Positions 5,800-11,580 of a DNA stretch of 11,580 nt are shown one piece after another. The stretch is from Oscillospiraceae bacterium. GTDB lineage: Bacteria > Bacillota > Clostridia > Oscillospirales > Oscillospiraceae. Below the pieces are notes generated by a model. It worked only from the letters and a program-made list of their open reading frames with translations. It made no database searches and had not been told where the DNA came from. A program made the position numbers and the translations under genes. The stretch lies in NCBI GenBank assembly GCA_024404215.1, contig JAKSQI010000037.1:1-11580 (forward strand). The letters run 5' to 3'. How positions within the stretch are numbered: the stretch's first letter is position 1; the number at the start of each line of letters is the position of its first letter.

Positions 5800-6678
5800 T
5801 TAGGCTTCCGTCTGGGGATTAACATGAATCATAATATGGCTGACGCCCGGGTGCGCCTCCTCAACGGCATCATGGACTCGTTCTGCAATTTCGTGCGCAT
5901 CGTGAAGAGTCAGACTGCCGTCTGCGGCAATTTCGGCGTCAATGTAAATGCGGTTGCCAAACTTACGGGTGTGGAGAACATCCAGCCCCTGAACCCCTTC
6001 CTGAGCCAAAATCAAATCCTTCAGCTCCTGCTCATAGGCCTCATCGCAGCTGGTATCCAGCAGCTTATCAATGGCATCCTTCAAAATATCAAAGCCCACC
6101 TTCAAAATGCAGAAGCAAATGGCAATGCAGGCCAGAGAATCCAAAATCGGGAAACCAAGCATGGCACCCCCAATGCCAATCAAAGAGCCGATGGAGGACA
6201 GCGCATCGGACCGATGATGCCAGGCATCTGCCATAAAAGCTGAGGAATTCAGCTTTTTAGCATAGTAACGGGTATACCAGAACATACCCTCTTTCACAAC
6301 AATGGAAACCACGGCAGCTGCCAGAGCAATTCCGCCGGGAATAGCCGCAGCGGCGTATTCGCCGGAAACAATCGTTTTTACACCATTGGAGCCGATTCCA
6401 ATACCGGTAATCAGCAAAACACTGCCCAAAATCAAGGAAGCCAAGCACTCAAAGCGGTCATGGCCGTAGGGGTGATTCTTATCCGCCGGCTTACGGGACA
6501 TGCGAACCCCAATAAAGGCCACAAAGGTGGCAAATACATCCGACAGGGAGTGAACCGCATCGGATACCATAGCGGAGGAGCGGCCAACCAAACCGGCATA
6601 AAGCTTAAAAATGACCAGGACAACATTGCCGATAATGCCGACGGCAGACAGACGGTTGATAATTTTTGTTTCGTTCAT
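5800..6678 (-). CDS. Cation diffusion facilitator (CDF) metal efflux transporter
   Basis: A 292-residue proton-coupled divalent metal exporter of the inner membrane, COG0053/FieF-like. Transmembrane helices are seen at about 10-32, 38-58, 80-104, 113-133, 160-176 and 180-196. The transport-site motifs are His43-x3-Asp47 (SDAVHSLSD) and His154-x3-Asp158 (DAWHHRSD), an HD-HD set, where E. coli FieF has DD-HD. The cytosolic C-terminal domain keeps the His pattern (His259, His262, His281, His285) used for metal binding and dimerisation. HD-HD sites are often found in zinc exporters, but the metal cannot be fixed from this. The start at 6678 has AAAGG about 9 nt upstream; an in-frame ATG at 6687 is an alternative. 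The frame stays open further upstream into a Cys-rich stretch, but that overlaps the structured leader. Regulation appears to be by an operator in the promoter. Confidence 0.9.
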   Translation of the reverse strand: MNETKIINRLSAVGIIGNVVLVIFKLYAGLVGRSSAMVSDAVHSLSDVFATFVAFIGVRMSRKPADKNHPYGHDRFECLASLILGSVLLITGIGIGSNGVKTIVSGEYAAAAIPGGIALAAAVVSIVVKEGMFWYTRYYAKKLNSSAFMADAWHHRSDALSSIGSLIGIGGAMLGFPILDSLACIAICFCILKVGFDILKDAIDKLLDTSCDEAYEQELKDLILAQEGVQGLDVLHTRKFGNRIYIDAEIAADGSLTLHDAHEIAERVHDAVEEAHPGVSHIMIHVNPQTEA

Positions 6679-6891
6679 AGCTTTCATCCTTTCGGTTTTC
6701 CTTAAGCACTTTCCCGTAAGGACAAAAATACCCCTCACGGAACATACTACTGTCCCGCAAAGGGTGAAACCACACTCTGCTGTTACACAAGGTAACCCGG
6801 CCCCATGCTTGCAAAGAAGCATCGCCTGCTCAGTTTGTACTGTTGATATGCATTTCCGATGAACTTGGAATGTAATGCAGTGCAAATCGGT
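6679..6891 (-). promoter_or_regulatory. Structured leader of the CDF gene, riboswitch candidate
   Basis: About 210 nt lie between the predicted transcription start and the start codon. In 5' to 3' order of the messenger they hold a CCGAT/ATCGG stem (6856-6890), an ATGCTT/AAGCAT hairpin (6805-6822), a GTTAC/GTAAC hairpin (6782-6796), and a stem of about 10 bp between TTCCGTGAGG (6733-6742) and CCTTACGGGAA (6711-6721). The TTCCG arm of the last can instead pair with CGGGA just upstream (about 6753-6757), so two exclusive folds exist close to the start codon. I do not recognise a known class: no clear NiCo, yybP-ykoY manganese or M-box core is visible. The region is also open in frame with the transporter. 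Confidence 0.45.
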
Positions 6892-6897
6892 AACTAG

Positions 6898-6926
6898 ATA
6901 ATAGCATAAGTTGAACAACTTGTCAA
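6898..6926 (-). promoter_or_regulatory. Promoter of the CDF gene
   Basis: Minus strand: consensus -35 TTGACA (6921-6926), 17-nt spacer, -10 TATTAT (6898-6903), with a predicted start near 6891. This is the strongest-looking promoter in the window. Its presence here excludes the longest in-frame start of the transporter at 6918. Confidence 0.75.
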
Positions 6927-6937
6927 CTGTTCAACTT
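6908..6937. promoter_or_regulatory. Inverted-repeat operator over the CDF -35 box
   Basis: AAGTTGAACA (6908-6917) and TGTTCAACTT (6928-6937) are perfect 10-nt inverted copies separated by 10 nt that contain the -35 hexamer. TGAACA/TGTTCA half-sites recall operators of ArsR/SmtB-type metal sensors, but the spacing here is wider than the usual one. A bound repressor would directly block the promoter. No regulator gene lies in the window. Confidence 0.65.
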
Positions 6938-6993
6938 GCTTTCTTTCCTTTCAGTTTTTCTTTATTTGTTTTAAACACAAAACCAGGATTGTA

Positions 6994-7002
6994 TGCTACA
7001 AT
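6994..7002 (+). promoter_or_regulatory. Extended -10 promoter of the PAP2-like gene
   Basis: TGC-TACAAT is an extended -10 element. No good -35 hexamer sits at the proper distance. The start codon lies 35 nt downstream of it. Confidence 0.4.
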
Positions 7003-7036
7003 ACGGTTGTTGTTATATTATTATGGAGGCTTTCTT

Positions 7037-7714
7037 ATGAGGCGTTTATTGAAACGAATTCCCTGGTGGGGCTGGTTCACCGGCTTTTTTTATTTTGGTC
7101 TGCAGTATGGCATGTATCGTTTGGCTGATTGGATATCCCGCCTTACCGGAACCATCAATCATGCGTTCCCACCAAAAATTCCTTTTGTGGACGACAACAT
7201 CCCGGTAATTGCCATTTTTGCCATTATTTACCTGTTTTCCTATGTTTTCTGGATTTGCGGCCCCATCGCCGTTTCTCTGACTAAAAAGCAGAATTTCGTC
7301 AATTATCTGGTAGGCCTTTCCGCCGCCTATCTGGTGGGCTTTTTCATTTTTATTTTTATGCCGACCTGTATGGACCGAAACGCAGAAGGTCTGATGGAGC
7401 TGGCCGCAGCCCCCGGCTTTGGCAATCATTTACTGGCCATGATTTACGGGGCAGACGGCAGCGGCATGGCTTTTAACCTCTTCCCCTCCTATCATTGCTT
7501 AATCAGCCTGTACTGTTATCTGGGAGTACGCCGTCAGCCGGAAATTCATCCTGGCTTCCGCATTTACTCTTTGGTCATGACAATTCTTATCTGCATGTCC
7601 ACAGTATTTACAAAACAGCACTATTTTATTGATATCATCGGCGGACTATCCATTTCCATCCTTTGCTATCTAATCGTTAGGCGTGTGAATCCCGGCAAGA
7701 AGTACAGCAACTGA
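7037..7714 (+). CDS. PAP2-superfamily integral membrane protein
   Basis: A 225-residue polytopic membrane protein of the PAP2/vanadium haloperoxidase superfamily, whose members dephosphorylate or transfer lipid phosphates at the membrane. Hydrophobic helices are seen at about 13-30, 55-80, 88-108, 155-165, 175-190 and 198-214. The catalytic motifs are PSYHC (150-154, His153) and STVFTKQHYFID (188-199, His195 and Asp199). Both have the look of the inositolphosphotransferase Aur1-like branch rather than classical PSGH phosphatases. The first PAP2 motif (K-x6-RP) is not obvious. The ATG at 7037 has GGAGG 7 nt upstream; the frame is open further upstream but covers promoter sequence. It is followed after 48 nt by the Nudix gene, probably co-transcribed. 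It could act on undecaprenyl pyrophosphate, phosphatidic acid or a phosphoinositol lipid; the substrate is unknown. Confidence 0.82.
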   Translation: MRRLLKRIPWWGWFTGFFYFGLQYGMYRLADWISRLTGTINHAFPPKIPFVDDNIPVIAIFAIIYLFSYVFWICGPIAVSLTKKQNFVNYLVGLSAAYLVGFFIFIFMPTCMDRNAEGLMELAAAPGFGNHLLAMIYGADGSGMAFNLFPSYHCLISLYCYLGVRRQPEIHPGFRIYSLVMTILICMSTVFTKQHYFIDIIGGLSISILCYLIVRRVNPGKKYSN

Positions 7715-7762
7715 CAAAAAGCGCTGCCATGTATCCATACGATTCCGGAAAGGAGTACCCTT

Positions 7763-8314
7763 ATGAATGAATACGATATCTTGAAAGAGACTTGCCTGCA
7801 CTCAGAACCCATATTTGACGGTGTCGTCCTTCATGTATACAAGGATGATATCCGTTTGCCCAATGGCCACGAATCCACCCGCGAGGTTATCCGCCATTTG
7901 GGCGCTGTCGCCATTGTCCCCTTAACGGATGATGGAAAGGTTATCATGGAGAGGCAGTTCCGCTACCCGGTGGATGCCGTTATTTCAGAAATCCCCGCCG
8001 GCAAGCTGGACAGCTTGGGAGAAGACCGGCTGGATGCCGCCAAACGGGAACTGCGTGAAGAAACCGGCATTACCGCTGATGAGTGGATCAATCTGGGGGA
8101 TTATCATCCCTCCGCTGCCTATACCGACGAGCGGCTGACCATCTATTTGGCCCGGGGCCTTCACCGGGGCCAGCAGGAGCTGGATGAGGACGAATTCCTC
8201 CATTTAGAAGAGATTCCCCTCAACCGGCTGGTAGATTTGGTTATGGACGGCACCATTACCGACGGTAAGACTCAAATAGGTCTTCTCAAGGCCGCCCGCT
8301 ATCTCGGGAAATAA
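7763..8314 (+). CDS. nudF: Nudix hydrolase, ADP-ribose pyrophosphatase type
   Basis: A 183-residue cytoplasmic Nudix enzyme that probably hydrolyses ADP-ribose to AMP and ribose 5-phosphate. The Nudix box runs from Gly80 (PAGKLDSLGE) through Glu87 to REL-REETGI (95-103), with metal-binding Glu96, Glu99 and Glu100. It has one extra residue between the first Gly and Glu compared with the strict G-x5-E pattern, a common variation in this group. The N-terminal half with RHLGAVAIVPL and RQFRYPV before the box is typical of the ADP-ribose branch, and the length is usual. A ribosome binding site, AAAGGAG, lies 7 nt before the ATG. The gene follows the PAP2-like gene by 48 nt and is ended by the terminator at 8478. 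The symbol is by family resemblance. Confidence 0.9.
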   Translation: MNEYDILKETCLHSEPIFDGVVLHVYKDDIRLPNGHESTREVIRHLGAVAIVPLTDDGKVIMERQFRYPVDAVISEIPAGKLDSLGEDRLDAAKRELREETGITADEWINLGDYHPSAAYTDERLTIYLARGLHRGQQELDEDEFLHLEEIPLNRLVDLVMDGTITDGKTQIGLLKAARYLGK

Positions 8315-8364
8315 ACCGAAGGAAGTGGACAATCAGCTGCTTCCAGATAATCGGCTGAAAGTCT

Positions 8365-8448
8365 GTTGCCGGCAAGCTGGAGCCCACCTCCGACTGGCCT
8401 GAAAAGCTGGCTGCCGCCTTTGAGGCAAAATTCGGCACCGACCAGTAA
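8365..8448 (+). pseudogene. Possible 3' remnant of an unidentified gene
   Basis: Between the Nudix gene and its terminator one frame reads VAGKLEPTSDWPEKLAAAFE and on to AKFGTDQ and a TAA stop at 8446-8448. The composition and codon choice resemble a real protein C-terminus, and the terminator follows 29 nt later. Immediately upstream the frame is closed by TGA (8356-8358), and no start or ribosome binding site exists. This suggests the tail of a decayed or deleted gene. I do not recognise the family. It could be chance. Confidence 0.3.
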
Positions 8449-8477
8449 GGCTTCTCCTAATACCTCAAACACATCAC

Positions 8478-8510
8478 CCCGGCAAGGTCCAGCCTTGCCG
8501 GGCTTTCTTT
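8478..8510 (+). terminator. Intrinsic terminator after the Nudix gene
   Basis: A perfect 10-bp stem, CCCGGCAAGG with CCTTGCCGGG, around a 5-nt loop is followed by CTTTCTTT. It ends the PAP2-Nudix transcript. The 94 nt between it and the glyA promoter hold nothing I recognise. Confidence 0.85.
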
Positions 8511-8604
8511 GCAGACCGTCCTCGGATTCCTTGCGTAATTTCGTTAGAATTTTGCTTTGCAACAGCAATTTTGCAAGAAACGCCGCCAGCAATTGCAAAC
8601 AGTG

Positions 8605-8633
8605 TTGATGAAAGCCAAAAGATATGATAGGAT
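8605..8633 (+). promoter_or_regulatory. Promoter of the glycine riboswitch-glyA transcript
   Basis: -35 TTGATG (8605-8610), 17-nt spacer, -10 TAGGAT (8628-8633) with an extended TGA just before it. Transcription would start near 8640, about 25 nt before the first aptamer. Confidence 0.65.
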
Positions 8634-8662
8634 TATCAAACTAATTGAATAGCTGTTTGAAA

Positions 8663-8826
8663 ACTGCAGGAGAGAGGACCCATGTCCCGCCGAAGATGGA
8701 AAACTTTCAGGCGCCCTGTCGGGCAAGGACTGCAGTTGGACAGAACTCTGGAGAAACCCGTGAAAAACGGGGGCCGAAGGTGCAAAACGCAGATGCGTTA
8801 ATCTCTCAGGCAAAAGGACAGAGATA
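8663..8826 (+). ncRNA. Tandem glycine riboswitch (two aptamers)
   Basis: Two consecutive copies of the glycine aptamer are visible. The first (about 8663-8744) has GGAGAG, GCCGAAG, CTTTCAGG and GGACAG in order. The second (about 8745-8826) has CTCTGGAGA, GCCGAAGG, TCTCTCAGGCAAAAGGACAG and a closing P1 of CTCTG with CAGAG. These blocks and their order match the class seen upstream of gcvT. The short linker between the copies is normal. The riboswitch lies upstream of glyA, with a hairpin (8832-8855) and a terminator between them. Glycine is the predicted ligand. Confidence 0.95.
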
Positions 8827-8864
8827 ATTCCCCATGCGGTATTCTGCCGTCATGGCTTTGTCAC

Positions 8865-8893
8865 TGCCTGAGTATCTAAGCTCAGGTTTTTTT
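8865..8893 (+). terminator. Riboswitch-controlled intrinsic terminator before glyA
   Basis: CCTGAG (8867-8872) pairs with CTCAGG (8881-8886), and seven T follow, only 20 nt before the glyA start. TGCCTGAG (8865-8872) is also perfectly complementary to CTCAGGCA (8805-8812) in the conserved core of the second aptamer, so aptamer folding and antitermination are mutually exclusive. Glycine binding is predicted to free the terminator arm and switch glyA off. Confidence 0.75.
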
Positions 8894-8912
8894 ATTTTTG
8901 GAGGAATGAAAT

Positions 8913-10175
8913 ATGGTTGAACAAAGCATGAAGTACATCAACGCCTACGACCCGGAAATTGCCCGGGTGCTGGAGCTTGAGCTGGGGCGGCAGAGAAACA
9001 ACATTGAGCTGATTGCCTCAGAAAACCTGGTCAGCCCTGAGGTCATGGCTGTCATGGGTTCGGTATTGACCAACAAGTATGCCGAAGGCTATCCCGGCAG
9101 ACGCTATTATGGCGGCTGCGAATACGTTGACATGGCCGAAAACATCTGCATTGAGCGTGCCAAAATGATTTTTGATGCTCACTTTGCCAATGTGCAGGCC
9201 CATAGTGGTTCTCAGGCAAACTTTGCCGTTTATCTGGCCCTCTGCAAGCCCGGCGATACCATCATGGGCATGAATCTGAATCAGGGCGGCCACTTGACCC
9301 ACGGCAGTCCCGCCAACTTTTCCGGAAAAAATTACAACTGCATTTCCTACGGCATCGACCCGGTAACAGGCCGCATTGATTATGACCAGGTGCGGGACAT
9401 GGCCCTGCAGAATCGTCCGAAAATGATTATTGCCGGCGCATCCGCCTATCCCCGTCAGCTGGACTTCAAGGCCTTCGGAGATATTGCCAAGGAATGCGGC
9501 GCCTACCTGATGGTTGATATTGCCCACATTGCCGGTTTGGTAGCCGCCGGGGAACACCCCAGCCCGGTTCCCTATGCCGATGTTGTCACCATGACCACTC
9601 ACAAAACCATGCGCGGCCCTCGAGGCGGTATTATTCTGACCAACGATGCCACCATAGCCAAAAAGATTGACAGCGCCATGTTCCCCGGCACCCAGGGCGG
9701 CCCTCTGATGCACATCATCGCAGCCAAGGCCGTTGCCTTGGGCGAGGCCCTCTACCCCAGTTTCAAGGAGTATCAGCATCAGATTGTTAAAAATGCCTCT
9801 GTTTTGGCCGACACGCTCATGAAGGGCGGCATGGATCTGGTCTCCGGCGGTACGGACAACCACTTGATGCTGGTTGACCTGAAGAAGACCGATATGAGCG
9901 GCAAGGACCTGGAAATCCGACTGGATTCGGTTCACATCACAGTCAACAAGAACATGGTGCCGGATGACCCCAGAACCGCCAAGGATACCAGCGGCATCCG
10001 CATCGGTACACCGGCTGTTACCTCCCGCGGCATGAAGGAAGAGGACATGGTAGAAATCGGCCAGCTGATTTGCGACGCCGCCATGAACTACGACGCCAAG
10101 CGCAAGGATATTTTGGCCCGTGTAGACGCCCTTTGCCGAAAGTATCCCATTTACGAAAGCAAGTTCAAGGGCTGA
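8913..10175 (+). CDS. glyA: Serine hydroxymethyltransferase
   Basis: A 420-residue PLP enzyme of full family length that interconverts serine plus tetrahydrofolate and glycine plus 5,10-methylenetetrahydrofolate in the cytoplasm. Visible marks are IELIASEN (31-38), NKYAEGYPGRRYYGG (54-68), HSGSQAN (97-103), VDIAHIAGLVAAG (201-213) and the Schiff-base Lys231 in TTHKTMRGPRGG. GTPAVTSRGM near the C-terminus is also typical. The ATG at 8913 has GGAGG 8 nt upstream; an in-frame ATG six codons in is less well placed. The gene stands alone, with a tandem glycine riboswitch and conditional terminator before it and a terminator after it. The inferred logic is feedback by glycine on its own synthesis and on one-carbon supply. 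Confidence 0.98.
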   Translation: MVEQSMKYINAYDPEIARVLELELGRQRNNIELIASENLVSPEVMAVMGSVLTNKYAEGYPGRRYYGGCEYVDMAENICIERAKMIFDAHFANVQAHSGSQANFAVYLALCKPGDTIMGMNLNQGGHLTHGSPANFSGKNYNCISYGIDPVTGRIDYDQVRDMALQNRPKMIIAGASAYPRQLDFKAFGDIAKECGAYLMVDIAHIAGLVAAGEHPSPVPYADVVTMTTHKTMRGPRGGIILTNDATIAKKIDSAMFPGTQGGPLMHIIAAKAVALGEALYPSFKEYQHQIVKNASVLADTLMKGGMDLVSGGTDNHLMLVDLKKTDMSGKDLEIRLDSVHITVNKNMVPDDPRTAKDTSGIRIGTPAVTSRGMKEEDMVEIGQLICDAAMNYDAKRKDILARVDALCRKYPIYESKFKG

Positions 10176-10208
10176 TTGTCCCCCACCTGCTCCCCAAAAA
10201 CAGATAAA

Positions 10209-10248
10209 GCTCGCAGTTCCCGATAAAAAGGAGAAACTGCGGGCTTTT
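10209..10248 (+). terminator. Intrinsic terminator after glyA
   Basis: GCTCGCAGTT pairs with AACTGCGGGC (one G-U) across a 16-nt loop, and TTTT follows. It starts 33 nt after the glyA stop codon. Confidence 0.75.
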
Positions 10249-10369
10249 CCGTGCATTCTTCTATTTTGCTGAATATGCAAAATTCAGGCCCTTAATCCAC
10301 TCATGGAGCTATGGCCGTTTTCCTTTTCCCAAGCTAGAATGTATCCATCAAAAGCAAAGGAGATTACCC

Positions 10370-10552
10370 ATGAAAAAGCTGTTTAAGAGCCGCAACAACC
10401 GCATGGTTGCCGGCGTATGCGCAGGCATTGCTGAATACTTTGATGTGGACCCCACCTTGGTTCGTCTTGGCTTTGCTTGCTTCTGCCTCCTTGGCGGCAG
10501 TGGCATTCTGGCTTACATTATCGCTGCCTGTATTATTCCCGAAGGAGAATAA
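10370..10552 (+). CDS. Small PspC-domain membrane protein
   Basis: A 60-residue protein that is nothing but a PspC domain, named after the phage-shock protein C of Gram-negative bacteria. The hallmark is RMVAGVCAGIAEYFDVDPTLVR (residues 11-32, quoted in part elsewhere as GVCAGIAEYF), followed by one hydrophobic segment at about 33-55 with LLGGSG and the closing IIPEGE. The N-terminus is basic (KKLFKSR), so it probably faces the cytoplasm. In Bacillota such proteins are common as standalone short genes linked to envelope stress, but this one has no psp or LiaS-like neighbours. AAAGGAG lies 7 nt before the ATG, and a TAGAAT -10-like box is at 10335-10340 without a clear -35. Its role here is unknown. 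Confidence 0.88.
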   Translation: MKKLFKSRNNRMVAGVCAGIAEYFDVDPTLVRLGFACFCLLGGSGILAYIIAACIIPEGE

Positions 10553-10617
10553 TGGTTGGCCCGTCCCATCGCTTTAGAAATTGTGAGGAATGAATTGATT
10601 TACACCGTGTCATAGCT

Positions 10618-10645
10618 GGGGCTGTCTCTTTTATGAGACAGCCCC
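10618..10645. terminator. Hairpin terminator between PspC and radical SAM genes
   Basis: A perfect 11-bp stem, GGGGCTGTCTC with GAGACAGCCCC, encloses a TTTTAT loop. The stem is strong, but only TT follows it, so termination efficiency is uncertain. It lies 65 nt after the PspC stop, where a terminator is expected. Confidence 0.55.
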
Positions 10646-10693
10646 TTGCTGTATCGTGTTGCGGAACCCGCAGGAAACCGTGGCGGCTCTTTC

Positions 10694-10722
10694 TTTACTT
10701 TCCGCCGCCCTTGAAATATAAT
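10694..10722 (+). promoter_or_regulatory. Promoter of the radical SAM gene
   Basis: -35 TTTACT (10694-10699), 17-nt spacer, consensus -10 TATAAT (10717-10722). Transcription would start near 10729, about 25 nt before the ATG. Confidence 0.65.
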
Positions 10723-10753
10723 ATTTTAGATAACTACACACGGAGGAGCCGCT

Positions 10754-11580
10754 ATGAAGCCCTACCGCAAGGTCTATGCCGAGCTCACCTCGGTCTGTAA
10801 TCTCCGCTGCAGCTTTTGCCCAGGTACAAAGCGTGGTGCTCACATGCTCACGGAGTCCCAGTTCCAACGCATTCTTACAGAAATAACCCCTTATACGGAC
10901 TTTGTTTATCTGCATCTCATGGGGGAGCCTTTGCTTCATCCCCGGCTTCCACTCTTTCTTGATTGGATTGCCGAGGCGGGGCTGAAAGCCTGTCTCACTA
11001 CCAACGGCACCCTGCTGGAGCAGCAGCAGGAGGCCCTTCTGGCCGCCAAGAGCATTCACAAAATCAGCATTTCCCTGCAGGCAAGAGAAGCGAACGCAGC
11101 AGGGCTCCTTGCCGATGATTATCCGGACAGCTGTTTCCGCTTCGGCAAGGCCTTTGAAGGCCGGGGCGTGCTGGTCTATCGCCTTTGGAACGAGGGCGGT
11201 GCCGAAAAGGATAACCCCGCTATCATTGCCCGCATGCAGGAATACTTCCCCAGGCCCTGGACGTCCCGCTTCGATGGTTACCGCATTGGAAACCGAGCCT
11301 ATTTGGAATTTGGCAAGGCCTTTACCTGGCCCGATGCCGCTGCGGAGACCACCGCCCCGGCCGATGGCAGATATTTCTGCTATGCCCTCCGTGACCAGTT
11401 CGGCATTCTTTCCGCCGGCACCGTAGTACCCTGCTGTCTGGATCACGACGGCCTGCTGGCGCTGGGCAATGTGTTTTCCTCCCCTCTGGCAGATATTCTT
11501 GCCTCTCCCCGGGCCCGGGCCATTTACGATGGCTTTTCTGCCGGCCGGGCAGAGGAAGCCCTCTGCCGCAAATGCGGATA
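10754..11580 (+). CDS. Radical SAM/SPASM-type protein, 3' end missing
   Basis: An open frame of 275 codons that reaches the window edge. The start has GGAGG at 10742-10746, 7 nt before the ATG. Near the N-terminus, Cys15-x3-Cys19-x2-Cys22 in SVCNLRCSFCPG is the radical SAM cluster motif, followed by HLMGEPLLHP (the GGE-like SAM site, here MGEP) and LTTNGTLL. A C-terminal SPASM-like part starts at about residue 210 with FCYALRDQFGILSAGTVVPC, then a second Cys, LGNV, and CRKCG at the edge, as expected for auxiliary cluster ligands. The middle (about 110-205) is short and unlike textbook members. Such proteins modify peptides or act in cofactor or anaerobic sulfatase maturation; nothing nearby shows a precursor peptide. 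The last two bases are TA, so the stop may be very near or the frame may continue. The reaction is unknown. Confidence 0.85.
   Translation, partial: MKPYRKVYAELTSVCNLRCSFCPGTKRGAHMLTESQFQRILTEITPYTDFVYLHLMGEPLLHPRLPLFLDWIAEAGLKACLTTNGTLLEQQQEALLAAKSIHKISISLQAREANAAGLLADDYPDSCFRFGKAFEGRGVLVYRLWNEGGAEKDNPAIIARMQEYFPRPWTSRFDGYRIGNRAYLEFGKAFTWPDAAAETTAPADGRYFCYALRDQFGILSAGTVVPCCLDHDGLLALGNVFSSPLADILASPRARAIYDGFSAGRAEEALCRKCG

Noticed and set aside
4888..6243. A 451-codon plus-strand frame opposite the activase and CDF genes
   Set aside because: It crosses two terminated genes and their promoter region on the other strand and has no ribosome binding site or domain.
6679..6891. T-box leader before the CDF gene
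   Set aside because: A GTGTGG...GCGGGAC stretch faintly recalls a T-box, but the conserved antiterminator sequence and the following terminator are absent, and a metal exporter is not a T-box target.
9018..10280. A 420-codon minus-strand frame opposite glyA
   Set aside because: Shadow of glyA, which is unmistakable on the plus strand.
10618..10645. GGGGCTGTCTC inverted repeat as an insertion sequence end
   Set aside because: Similar sequences occur at ends of some IS elements, but there is no second distant copy, transposase or target duplication here; the two arms form a compact hairpin where a terminator is expected.
10631..11446. A 271-codon minus-strand frame opposite the radical SAM gene
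   Set aside because: The plus strand has the CX3CX2C motif, promoter and ribosome binding site; the minus frame has none of these.
1..11580. CRISPR array, tRNA, rRNA or prophage features
   Set aside because: No regularly spaced repeats, tRNA-like cloverleaf or phage genes were seen on either strand.

Overview
The window looks like chromosomal DNA from an anaerobic member of the Bacillota, most likely class Clostridia. The reasons are an oxygen-sensitive glycyl radical enzyme with its activase, strong GGAGG-type ribosome binding sites, compact intrinsic terminators, a tandem glycine riboswitch, and protein sequences of clostridial flavour. No genus can be named from the sequence alone. There is no phage, plasmid, IS or CRISPR signature.

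Layout. The left edge (1-142, minus) holds the beginning of a CbiM-type metal transporter gene that carries an in-frame TAG at codon 8. It has its own promoter and a leader hairpin. Next comes a four-gene minus-strand operon (5655 down to 324): glycyl radical enzyme activase, glycyl radical enzyme (GRE), metallo-beta-lactamase-fold hydrolase and short-chain dehydrogenase. A TTGCAA-N16-TATAAT promoter drives it, a 19-bp perfect palindrome sits at about +1, and a strong terminator ends it. Further left of the GRE gene there are two large hairpins and a probable internal promoter before the hydrolase gene. Also on the minus strand (5800-6678) is a cation diffusion facilitator, with a TTGACA/TATTAT promoter, a 10-10-10 inverted-repeat operator and a structured leader of about 210 nt. 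Divergent from it on the plus strand are a PAP2-like membrane protein and a Nudix ADP-ribose pyrophosphatase. After a terminator come a glycine riboswitch and glyA (serine hydroxymethyltransferase), then a 60-residue PspC-domain protein, and finally a radical SAM/SPASM protein that runs off the right edge.

How the genes fit together. The main accessory unit is the GRE operon. The activase would install the glycyl radical on Gly790 of the GRE. The dehydrogenase and hydrolase probably process the GRE substrate or product. The GRE has the thiyl-radical Cys and the Gly loop, but its Cys motif is GCVYP and not the GCVEP of most eliminase and decarboxylase GREs, so its reaction cannot be assigned to a characterised class. 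It is the best candidate here for an undescribed pathway. The glyA leader allows a clear mechanistic prediction: an 8-nt stretch of the second aptamer can pair perfectly with the 5' arm of the terminator, so glycine binding should turn glyA off, which would be product feedback.

All family calls come from reading motifs by eye. No database search or folding program was run.
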